A program made the position numbers and the translations under genes. This document shows, piece after piece, positions 57,679-64,000 of a stretch of 64,000 nt of DNA. Source of the DNA: an uncultured Lachnospiraceae bacterium (GTDB lineage: Bacteria > Bacillota > Clostridia > Lachnospirales > Lachnospiraceae); the NCBI GenBank assembly GCA_905201915.1, contig CAJKQE010000002.1, positions 1-64,000 of the forward strand. Direction: 5' to 3'. Below the pieces are notes generated by a model, which saw only the letters and a program-made list of their open reading frames with translations, had not been told where the DNA came from and did not search any database. The first letter of the stretch is position 1. Every line of letters begins with the position of its first letter.

Positions 57679-58879
57679 AGAGTGGGGAAAGGACAAAAAG
57701 AACTTTTGTATGGCAGCGTTTATTATTTTGTTGGGAAATCTTTTGGGAATAGGAATTTTTATAAAAGAAGAAAAAGAAAGAAATATAAAGTATCTGGAAA
57801 GAAATTCTTATGGAGAAGGCGGATATGAGGAAACACTTTTTGCCGAAACACAAGGGAAGACACAGGAAATCACAGTCTATGTAGAGGAAGAAAGCTATAC
57901 AGAAAAAGAAATAGAACATTATATAAAAGAGGCAAAAAAAGAGTTGGATAAATGGCTGAAAAAGGTAAAGAAAGGAGGAAAAGATTTTCGTTTTCCACAA
58001 TCTTTGGAAGGAAATCCGGTAAAAATATCATGGAGCACAGGAAATCCAGAAATATTAAGCTGGGAAGGAATATTGGGAGAAGATATTCCTGAAAAAGGAG
58101 AAAATGTAGAAATCGTTGCGTTTCTTTCTCTTGGAGAAGGAACAGAAATATGGCAAAAGAAGGTTACTGTATATCCACCCTCATTAAGCGAGAAGAAAAA
58201 GTTGCAAAAAGAAATACAAAAAGAGGCAGAACTTTTAAGCGAAAATCCTTCAGAACCTTTGTATCTTCCTCAAACAGTACGGGGAGAGGAAATCCGTTAT
58301 AGGAAAACAGGGACAGAGACAGGGAGAATTATTTGCATAATGTCTTTGGTTTTAGGGCTGGGTGTTTATCCTTTGCAAAAGGAAAAGGAGAAAAAGAAGC
58401 AGGAACTTGTGAAAAAGGAGATGCAGCGAGACTATCCTGATATTATTCAAAAACTGGTATTGTTTTTACGTGCCGGATTTACCATACGAAAGGCAATGGA
58501 GAAAATTGCAGATGGATATTTGCGAAGTAAGGAAAAATATCATGCGAAGGAAAGAAGTGCTTATGAAGAAATTGTTCGTACTTGTAAAGAAATGCAAGGA
58601 GGAATATATGAAGCAGAAGCTTATGAACGTTTTGGGGTAAGGTGTGGACTTTCTCAATATAAAGTGTTGTCCGTTTTATTAGTGCAGAATTTGAAGAAAG
58701 GCAATCAGAACCTTTTGGAGCTTTTGGAGAGAGAGGAGGCAGTGGCGGAAGATGAACGAAAGCGCAGTGCCAAGGTAAGAGGGGAAGAAGCTTCCACAAA
58801 ACTTTTGCTTCCTATGGTACTGCAGTTAATTGTTGTGTTAATGATTTTAATGATACCCGCATTTTTTAGTTTTTTATAA
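57668..58879 (+). CDS. tadC: Tad platform protein TadC with an extra N-terminal extracellular domain
   Basis: Second platform protein, 403 residues, about 100 more than ordinary TadC. The start is TTG 57668. A membrane helix (about 12-32) leads into an insert of about 170 residues. It has a charged helix (TEKEIEHYIKEAKKELDKWLKK) and then FRFPQSLEGNPVKISWSTGNPEILSWEG, which resembles a bacterial Ig-like fold (W-S-T-x-N-P...G). A second membrane helix near 220 precedes the T2SF domain: QRDYPDIIQKLVLFLRAGFTIRKAMEKIA and LSVLLVQNLKKGNQNLLELLEREE, with a final membrane helix. The extra domain would be outside the membrane. Confidence 0.85.
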   Translation: MTFKEWGKDKKNFCMAAFIILLGNLLGIGIFIKEEKERNIKYLERNSYGEGGYEETLFAETQGKTQEITVYVEEESYTEKEIEHYIKEAKKELDKWLKKVKKGGKDFRFPQSLEGNPVKISWSTGNPEILSWEGILGEDIPEKGENVEIVAFLSLGEGTEIWQKKVTVYPPSLSEKKKLQKEIQKEAELLSENPSEPLYLPQTVRGEEIRYRKTGTETGRIICIMSLVLGLGVYPLQKEKEKKKQELVKKEMQRDYPDIIQKLVLFLRAGFTIRKAMEKIADGYLRSKEKYHAKERSAYEEIVRTCKEMQGGIYEAEAYERFGVRCGLSQYKVLSVLLVQNLKKGNQNLLELLEREEAVAEDERKRSAKVRGEEASTKLLLPMVLQLIVVLMILMIPAFFSFL

Positions 58880-58894
58880 CAGGAGGTAGGAATT

Positions 58895-59062
58895 ATGAGA
58901 GGATTAAAGGAGTTTTGGCAGGAAGAAGACGCTGTCGGTGTGGTGGAAATTATACTTATACTGGTTGTGCTTATTGGGTTGGTTTTAATTTTTAAGGAAC
59001 AACTTACCAGTTTGGTAAAAAGTATTTTATCTAAAATTACGAAGCAGAGTAACAGCATATAG
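58895..59062 (+). CDS. Flp-type pilin (Flp1-like)
   Basis: Major pilin candidate, 55 residues, too short for most gene finders. MRGLKEFWQEEDAVGVVEI is followed by a hydrophobic helix of about 18 residues and a short polar tail (KEQLTSLVKSILSKITKQSNSI). The basic/acidic leader before GVVEIILILVVLIGLVLIF is the class IVb prepilin pattern, with cleavage by an A24 peptidase expected before the hydrophobic stretch and Glu near its +5 position. ATG at 58895 has a strong AGGAGGT site. It lies between tadC and the DUF5702-like gene. Confidence 0.87.
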   Translation: MRGLKEFWQEEDAVGVVEIILILVVLIGLVLIFKEQLTSLVKSILSKITKQSNSI

Positions 59063-59072
59063 AGGTGAAAGA

Positions 59073-60440
59073 GTGAAGCAAAAAGGAAGTATGACAGTAG
59101 CTATGAGTATTTTGCTGTTGGTTCTGTTGTCGCTTATTACAGTAAGTATTCAGTCGTCTCGAATAGCGTGCGCCAGAACGCAAGCTGTCAATAGTATGGA
59201 TACGGGACTTTATTCACTTTTTTCGGAATATGACAGAGAACTTTTAGAAAGGTATCATTTGTTTTTTCTGGATACTTCTTATCGTACCGGTACAGTGCAA
59301 ATATCTCAGGTATTAAATCATTTAGAGGATTATATGAGACCTGTTTTAGAGTCGGGTTTGACTAAGTGTGCTGTGCAGATATGTGCAGCAGACGGGTTTC
59401 GGATAGCATCGGATAAAAATGGAGCGGCAGTGAAACAGCAAATTGTTCGATATATGAAGGAAAACTTGGGAAATGCAGGTATAGAAGCTTTATTAAAAAA
59501 GACAGAGGAAGAAAAAAAGGAGTTAGAGGAACAAGAAAACATAAAAAATGGCGGAATGGAAGAATTAAATTCAGAAGAAACCATTCCTATGCCGGAAATT
59601 TCAGAGACAAATAACCCTTTAGAAATTATAAAAAGCTTTAAAGAAAATGGGTTTTTATCTTTTGTTTTACCAGATGGTGTAAATGTATCGGAAAAAACAG
59701 TAGACTTGTCTGCTTTTTTATCAAATAGGGAAAGACAACAGGGAATGGGAGAATTTCAAGAGCTGGAAATAGAAGAAAACTTTACAGATAAGATTTTTGT
59801 TCAGGAGTATGCTTTTGAGAAGTTTAAAAGCTTTACAGATGGAGCAGAAGCACCATTATCTTATGAAATGGAATATCTTTTAGGAGGAAAAAACAGTGAT
59901 AGAGAAAATTTATCTTCTGTTATAAAAAAACTTCTCATTCTTCGTGAAATCAGTAATCTGGCGTTTCTTTATACCAATCCACAGAAGCGAGGAGAAATTG
60001 CAGCATGTGCTTCTGCTTTATCTTTTCTTTTGCTTATACCTGAAGGTATGACTTTTGTACAAGGTGTTCTGGCAGCAGGATGGGCATACATGGAAAGCAT
60101 TGCAGATGTAAAATCATTACTTTCTGGTGGATGTGTGCCTCTGGTGAAAGATGTAGATAGTTGGAAGACACAGCTTTCTAATTTAAGAGCAGATACCGGA
60201 ATTTCTACAGAAAAAGGTGTTGATTATGAGGGATATTTGCGGATTTTGCTGTTAAGTGTATCAGAACAAAAGCTGATGATGCGAATTATGGATATGATAG
60301 AGGTTAATCTTAGACTGGAAAAAGGTAAGGAAAAATTTTCTTTTGATACCTGTATTGATGCTATTGCAGTAAGTTTTCAGATTGTGGGGCCAGAAAATAA
60401 AGTATGGCAGGCAGAAAGAATGTATTCTTACGATATGTAA
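59073..60440 (+). CDS. Tad-locus protein, DUF5702-like
   Basis: A 455-residue protein starting at GTG 59073 (MKQKGSMTVAMSILLLVLLSLITVSIQSSRIACARTQAVNSMD). The N-terminus is pseudopilin-like: a short basic leader and one hydrophobic helix, then a large extracellular region with a Glu-rich coiled stretch (150-190). Near residue 320 a hydrophobic segment (FLLLIPEGMTFVQGVLAAGWAYMES) precedes the C-terminal domain. Position and pattern match the DUF5702 proteins of Firmicute Tad loci. The role is unknown, possibly a minor pilin or tip component. Confidence 0.78.
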   Translation: MKQKGSMTVAMSILLLVLLSLITVSIQSSRIACARTQAVNSMDTGLYSLFSEYDRELLERYHLFFLDTSYRTGTVQISQVLNHLEDYMRPVLESGLTKCAVQICAADGFRIASDKNGAAVKQQIVRYMKENLGNAGIEALLKKTEEEKKELEEQENIKNGGMEELNSEETIPMPEISETNNPLEIIKSFKENGFLSFVLPDGVNVSEKTVDLSAFLSNRERQQGMGEFQELEIEENFTDKIFVQEYAFEKFKSFTDGAEAPLSYEMEYLLGGKNSDRENLSSVIKKLLILREISNLAFLYTNPQKRGEIAACASALSFLLLIPEGMTFVQGVLAAGWAYMESIADVKSLLSGGCVPLVKDVDSWKTQLSNLRADTGISTEKGVDYEGYLRILLLSVSEQKLMMRIMDMIEVNLRLEKGKEKFSFDTCIDAIAVSFQIVGPENKVWQAERMYSYDM

Positions 60441-60465
60441 AAAAGGAAAAGGGAGGTGGAAAACC

Positions 60466-61272
60466 ATGAAACAGAAAAAACAAAGAAAGGGGGTGGAAGT
60501 TCTCCGGCAAAAGGCAAGTTTAACTGTGGAGTGTGCGGTTGTTCTGCCTCTTTTCTTTTTTGCTATGATAATACTGGCAGGACTTTTGGATTTATACAGA
60601 ACAACAACCATGATACAGAGTATCTTGTGTGAAAGTGCAAAAGAGTTGGGAATGTACGCATATTGTAATGAGGAAGACACACAGTCTCCGGTGGGAACAG
60701 TCAGCAATCGTATTTGTCAGATTTATGCTAAGAAAAAGATAAAAGAAGAACTTGCAGATGAAAATTTACTGGGGATTATGGGTGGAGTCAATGGGATAAA
60801 ATTGTCACAATCTTCCTATGAAAACGGAATGATTTCTCTAAAAGCGTTCTTTTTCTATCAGGCACCTTTTACACGTCTTCAGACTTTTCCTGTCAGAATT
60901 CAGGTACAGGGACAGGCAAGAGCGTGGATTGGTTATACATCTAAAGAAGAATTATTTCAGACCGAAGAAATGGTATATGTTACAGATTGGGAAAGTGTTT
61001 ATCATACCAGTGCTTCCTGTAGCCATTTAAGTCTTTCTGTACAGGGAATGCCTTCTTCAGAGGCTGAACAGAAGAAAAACATATATGGTGGGAAGTATCA
61101 TGGCTGTGAGAGATGTATGGAAGCAGGAGAGAAACCTGAAATAGTTTATATTACGCCTATGGGAAATCGTTATCATAAAGATAAAACATGTGGTGGATTA
61201 ACACGTCATGTCAAGTTGCTGAAAAAATCTCAAGCACAACATTTGAATATCTGTGAGAGATGCGGAGGATAA
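60466..61272 (+). CDS. TadE-like pseudopilin with two C-terminal cysteine modules
   Basis: A 268-residue protein starting at ATG 60466 behind GGGAGGTGG. Residues 15-45 are a TadE-type pseudopilin N-terminus (RQKASLTVECAVVLPLFFFAMIILAGLLDLYR). The middle is a beta-rich extracellular domain. Residues from about 185 hold two copies of a small Cys/His module: VYHTSASCSHLSLSV...HGCERCM and RYHKDKTCGGLTRHV...NICERCGG. Each has YHxxxxC followed by CxxC, like the zinc-binding N-terminal domain of Ada-type proteins. An extracellular, pilus-linked metal or thiol module is inferred. Confidence 0.8.
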   Translation: MKQKKQRKGVEVLRQKASLTVECAVVLPLFFFAMIILAGLLDLYRTTTMIQSILCESAKELGMYAYCNEEDTQSPVGTVSNRICQIYAKKKIKEELADENLLGIMGGVNGIKLSQSSYENGMISLKAFFFYQAPFTRLQTFPVRIQVQGQARAWIGYTSKEELFQTEEMVYVTDWESVYHTSASCSHLSLSVQGMPSSEAEQKKNIYGGKYHGCERCMEAGEKPEIVYITPMGNRYHKDKTCGGLTRHVKLLKKSQAQHLNICERCGG

Positions 61273-61276
61273 AAGC

Positions 61277-61723
61277 ATGAAAATGAAATGGTTGGTACAT
61301 TTGTGTATTCTTTTTCTGTGCAGTGTGGAAGATGGGAAGCAAAAGACAGTTGCTTTGTGGAAAATTTGTTTTTATGGGATTTTTGTAATAGGTACATTGC
61401 TGGGAGAAATATTTTTGCAAAATGGAAATCAGTATGAAAAATTGATAACGGCTCTTATAGGAAGTATTCCGGGCATTTTTTTCTTTGCAATTAGCAGAGC
61501 GTCCAGTGAGGCAGTAGGCTATGGAGATTGCTGGATTATTTTGATTATGGGAGTATCTGTGGGGCTTTGCAATACTTTAGGAATTTTATCAATAGCACTT
61601 TTTGCTACTTTTCTATGGGCGGTTTTTATTTTTGTATGGAAAAGAGGAAGACGAGACAGGGAAATTCCATTTCTTCCTTTCTTGACAATGGGAATGGCAG
61701 GTGCTTATGTATGGATGATATAA
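61277..61723 (+). CDS. Second A24-like prepilin peptidase, small form
   Basis: A 148-residue membrane protein starting at ATG 61277, 8 bases after GGAGG; an earlier ATG at 61253 is inside the previous gene. About four or five membrane helices. SEAVGYGDCWIILIMGVSVG contains the GxGD motif of type IV prepilin peptidases. An earlier Asp in CSVEDGKQKTVALWK stands where the first catalytic Asp is expected. It is smaller than the peptidase at 54239 and may serve different pseudopilins. It overlaps the next gene by 13 bases. Confidence 0.75.
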   Translation: MKMKWLVHLCILFLCSVEDGKQKTVALWKICFYGIFVIGTLLGEIFLQNGNQYEKLITALIGSIPGIFFFAISRASSEAVGYGDCWIILIMGVSVGLCNTLGILSIALFATFLWAVFIFVWKRGRRDREIPFLPFLTMGMAGAYVWMI

Positions 61724-62127
61724 AAAAATTAAAGTTAAAAGGAAGTTATACAGTGGAAATGGCATTAATAAGTGGGGTATGGCTTTTGGTGATTTTTGCG
61801 TCTTTATTTTTGATTTGGGGTACGCAGATGAAAGTGTGGAAAACAGCACAAATCTGTGAGATTTCTGTATATGGAAGTGGTCGTGTTTTGATAAATGAAG
61901 AAAATGGAGTAAACGAGACAAGGAAAAGAGTAGCTGATATGCAGGAAACATATACCGTGAGTGGAGGAAAAGAAGAAATTTCTGTGGGGTTTCAAAAAAA
62001 TCTTCATATTCCATTTCAAAATTTGAATTGGAATATGAAAGAGCAGTGGAGATGTAAGGTAATAAAGCCTGTGGATTTCATTGAAAAAGTACAAAAACAC
62101 CGTAGATTTTCGCAAAACATAAAATAA
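61711..62127 (+). CDS. TadE/TadF-like minor pseudopilin
   Basis: A 138-residue protein starting at ATG 61711 within the end of the previous gene. Basic leader MDDIKKLKLKGSYTVEMALI, then a hydrophobic helix (about 18-38), matching a class IVb pseudopilin with Glu near +5. A polar extracellular domain of about 95 residues follows. Lengthening the frame upstream to 61528 would only read the other gene out of frame. Confidence 0.75.
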   Translation: MDDIKKLKLKGSYTVEMALISGVWLLVIFASLFLIWGTQMKVWKTAQICEISVYGSGRVLINEENGVNETRKRVADMQETYTVSGGKEEISVGFQKNLHIPFQNLNWNMKEQWRCKVIKPVDFIEKVQKHRRFSQNIK

Positions 62128-62154
62128 AAAAGTAGTAGAAGGGGGTTAAACACT

Positions 62155-63390
62155 TTGGAGATTACTTTTAAGAGAAATATGAGCTGTAATTTTGCTGTTT
62201 TGCCATTAGAAAATCCGTTAAAAGATAATTATCAAACTCATATTTTATTGGAAAATCAGGTGTCTGGATTGCTCCCCTGTAAAATGCAGCGGATAAACGG
62301 AAAAGAATATCTCTATTATGAAATTACAGGGAGCCAGAGTCTTACAAACCTGTATGAGAAGGGGAAATTTGATAAAAATACATTGAAAGAACTTTTTCTG
62401 CAAATAGTTGCTACTTTAGAGAGGCTAGATGAATATTTACTAAATCGAGATTTCCTGCTTTTAAATCCTATGTATATATATAAAAATTTGGATAAAGATA
62501 CCTATTATTTTTTCTGGTTTCCAGAGCAAAAAAATACGATAGAAGAGGAATTTTGTATTCTGACAGAATATTTGTTGCCCAAAATTGAGCATAAGGATAA
62601 AGGTGCAGTGACAATTGGTTATGGTATGCATAAGCTTGCAGTGGAAAATCGTATTCAGCCGGATTATGTACACCAGCTTCTTTATGGTGAAACAGAAGAT
62701 AGAAATATTGATTTTAAAATAAAAAACGAGGAAGAACAGAAAGAAAGGGAAAAAATTTTAGATGATTTTTATAAAGATGATGAGGAAGAAGAATTTCCCG
62801 TAAAAAAAATATTTGTGGTGGGAATTCTTTTTATAATTGGAATTGTTTTCTTTTTTGTAAGATATTTGTCTGGCATGGGAATACGTTATTTAGGAATTGC
62901 AGCAGTTTTTATTATTGCCTTTGTTATTGCTATGGGTGTGTTAATCTATATTTTGAAATATAGAAGTCATGATTTTGAGAACCATAGTTTTGAGGAAATT
63001 AAGAAAGAAAAACAGGAGGAGTTACCGGAGGATTTCGGGAAAACTGTACTTTTACAGCCTGAAGTTAAAGGAAAATCCTACCTTTTAGAAATAGAAACAG
63101 GAAAGAAGTTTTTTCTGGAAAAAGAGAATACGATTATAGGGAGTCAAAAAGAAAAGGTAGATATCTATTTGAATGCATCTACAATCAGCCGTATTCATGC
63201 AAAAATTATTTGTCGTAATAATCAGACATTTTTAATTGACTTAAATTCAAGAAATGGAACAGAATTAGATGGAGAAATATTGCAGCCGGAAACTGAATAT
63301 TTATTAAAAGAAGAAAATATTATTGATTTTGCAGAAAAAAGGTATTTATATATTGACAAATCTAATGCTGAGTTTGGAAAAATGTGGTAA
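62155..63390 (+). CDS. Membrane protein with N-terminal DUF6382-like domain and C-terminal FHA domain
   Basis: A 411-residue protein starting at TTG 62155 behind AAGGGGGTT. Residues 1-190 form a globular cytoplasmic domain (TFKRNMSCNFAVLPLENPLKDNYQ, YEITGSQSLTNLY) like DUF6382 of Firmicute Tad loci and type VII-like systems. Two membrane helices (about 222-243 and 247-270) follow, then an FHA domain from about 300: NTIIGSQKEKVDIYLN, STISRIHAKI, DLNSRNGTELDGE. The phospho-Thr recognition residues (G-S, S-R-I-H, N-G) are present. It may tie pilus output to Ser/Thr kinase signalling; the kinase is not in this window. Confidence 0.82.
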   Translation: MEITFKRNMSCNFAVLPLENPLKDNYQTHILLENQVSGLLPCKMQRINGKEYLYYEITGSQSLTNLYEKGKFDKNTLKELFLQIVATLERLDEYLLNRDFLLLNPMYIYKNLDKDTYYFFWFPEQKNTIEEEFCILTEYLLPKIEHKDKGAVTIGYGMHKLAVENRIQPDYVHQLLYGETEDRNIDFKIKNEEEQKEREKILDDFYKDDEEEEFPVKKIFVVGILFIIGIVFFFVRYLSGMGIRYLGIAAVFIIAFVIAMGVLIYILKYRSHDFENHSFEEIKKEKQEELPEDFGKTVLLQPEVKGKSYLLEIETGKKFFLEKENTIIGSQKEKVDIYLNASTISRIHAKIICRNNQTFLIDLNSRNGTELDGEILQPETEYLLKEENIIDFAEKRYLYIDKSNAEFGKMW

Positions 63391-63443
63391 AATAAAAATG
63401 ACAAGCAAAAAAGATAGATAATCATAAAAGTAAAGGAAGAATG

Positions 63444-64000
63444 ATGAATACAGAAAATAATTATTCAGGAATGCCAAGAAGCAAAACAGAAAATGAGATT
63501 AGGTATTTTTTGAGAAAGAGAAAGGAAGTTCCTGTAAATACCCTTTTGATTACTGTTAATCTATTGGTATTTTTACTGGTAGAATTAACAGGTTCATCAT
63601 TGAACAGCTATCATATTCTACATTGTGGGGGCTGTTATATGCCAGCAGTTTTACAGGAGCATGAATATTATCGTTTGATTTCCTCTATGTTTTTACATTT
63701 TGGTATTCAGCATCTGGGGAATAATATGCTGGTTTTGCTGTTTTTGGGAGACTGTTTGGAAAGAAATATAGGTAAAATAAAATATTTGCTTATTTATTTC
63801 TTTGGTGGTATTGGAGCAAATATTTTGTCCATATATTTGGAAATAAAAAATGGCAAATATTTTATTTCAGCAGGAGCATCCGGTGCAGTTTTTGCGGTAA
63901 TTGGAGCTCTTATCTATATTGTCATTGCAAACAGAGGAAGGATTGAAAATTTTACCACTAGACAATTAATTGTCATGGCCGGATTAAGTTTGTACTTTGG
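63444..64000 (+). CDS. Rhomboid-family intramembrane serine protease, 3' end outside window
   Basis: Partial gene running off the window. It starts at ATG 63444 or the ATG just before it (63441), behind AAAGGAAG. Cytoplasmic N-terminus of about 30 residues, then membrane helices. Motifs: ISSMFLHFGIQHLGNNMLVL (HxxxN oxyanion-hole motif of rhomboids) and FISAGASGAVFAVIGA with the catalytic Ser in GASG. The His of the dyad would lie beyond the window. It follows the FHA gene by about 50 bases and could be co-transcribed with the Tad locus; a link to pilus processing is speculative. Confidence 0.88.
   Translation, partial: MNTENNYSGMPRSKTENEIRYFLRKRKEVPVNTLLITVNLLVFLLVELTGSSLNSYHILHCGGCYMPAVLQEHEYYRLISSMFLHFGIQHLGNNMLVLLFLGDCLERNIGKIKYLLIYFFGGIGANILSIYLEIKNGKYFISAGASGAVFAVIGALIYIVIANRGRIENFTTRQLIVMAGLSLYF

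Noticed and set aside
1..64000. Mobile elements, prophage, CRISPR arrays or classical defence systems
   Set aside because: No transposase, integrase, phage structural gene, spaced direct repeats or recognisable defence gene was found on either strand.

Overview
The window reads as a chromosomal segment of a low-GC anaerobic Firmicute of class Clostridia, most likely a Lachnospiraceae member (Blautia-like). The reasons are two A/V-type ATPases, a three-piece archaeal-type glutamate synthase, type III glutamine synthetase, LL-diaminopimelate aminotransferase, a Gram-positive Tad pilus locus, many TTG/GTG starts behind strong GGAGG sites, and TTGACA/TATAAT promoters. No phage, transposase, integrase or CRISPR array is visible. 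Taxonomy is inferred from gene content only.

Layout. (1) 1-8307 (+): a V-type ATPase operon I-K-E-C-F-A-B-D, entered inside subunit I. Its proteolipid carries the full Na+ ligand set known from Enterococcus NtpK. (2) 8.3-13.5 kb: a FabT-like MarR regulator, a membrane-anchored DUF885 protein, a duplicated-domain lipoprotein and a divergent galactokinase. (3) 13.4-17.5 kb: a gene-free stretch with a DnaA-box cluster and Pho boxes, then pstSCAB. PstS is circularly permuted. (4) 17.6-32.5 kb: a nitrogen block of three transcription units. One is gltB1-gltB2-gltB3-glnA-ANTAR regulator (-), one is glnN-asnB (+), one is pyrG-purF-dapL (+). Each begins with a short hairpin whose hexaloop has A at position 1 and G at position 4, overlapping an intrinsic terminator, as expected for ANTAR-protein antitermination. 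The ANTAR protein lies at the end of the first unit. Between the second and third units is a decayed O-acetylhomoserine sulfhydrylase gene fused to the C-terminal half of an Rrf2 regulator. (5) 32.6-35.8 kb: phoU-phoP-phoR, whose promoter has the same spacing as the pst promoter. (6) 35.9-36.3 kb: a type I toxin-antitoxin module of Hol_Tox type with an antisense RNA. (7) 37.0-45.6 kb (-): a second, divergent V-type ATPase operon H-C-I-K-F-E-A-B-D whose proteolipid lacks the Na+ ligands. (8) 45.7-54 kb: housekeeping and transport genes: trmB, tRNA-Lys, YqeY, a TRIC-like membrane protein, an NSS transporter, CapA, a small unknown protein, MATE, YbaK and an SGNH hydrolase. (9) 54.1-64 kb (+): a Tad/Flp pilus locus ending in an FHA protein and a rhomboid protease cut by the window end.

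How the parts connect. ATP-driven ion pumping brackets two nutrient regulons. PhoP probably drives pst and its own operon from matching promoters. The ANTAR protein probably couples glutamine and glutamate synthesis to the glutamine-consuming enzymes AsnB, CTP synthase and PurF by transcript antitermination. The strongest leads are this self-contained ANTAR regulon, the permuted PstS, the Na+/H+ ATPase pair, the metY-rrf2 wreck, the toxin-antitoxin pair, the DnaA-box cluster and the unusual Tad components.
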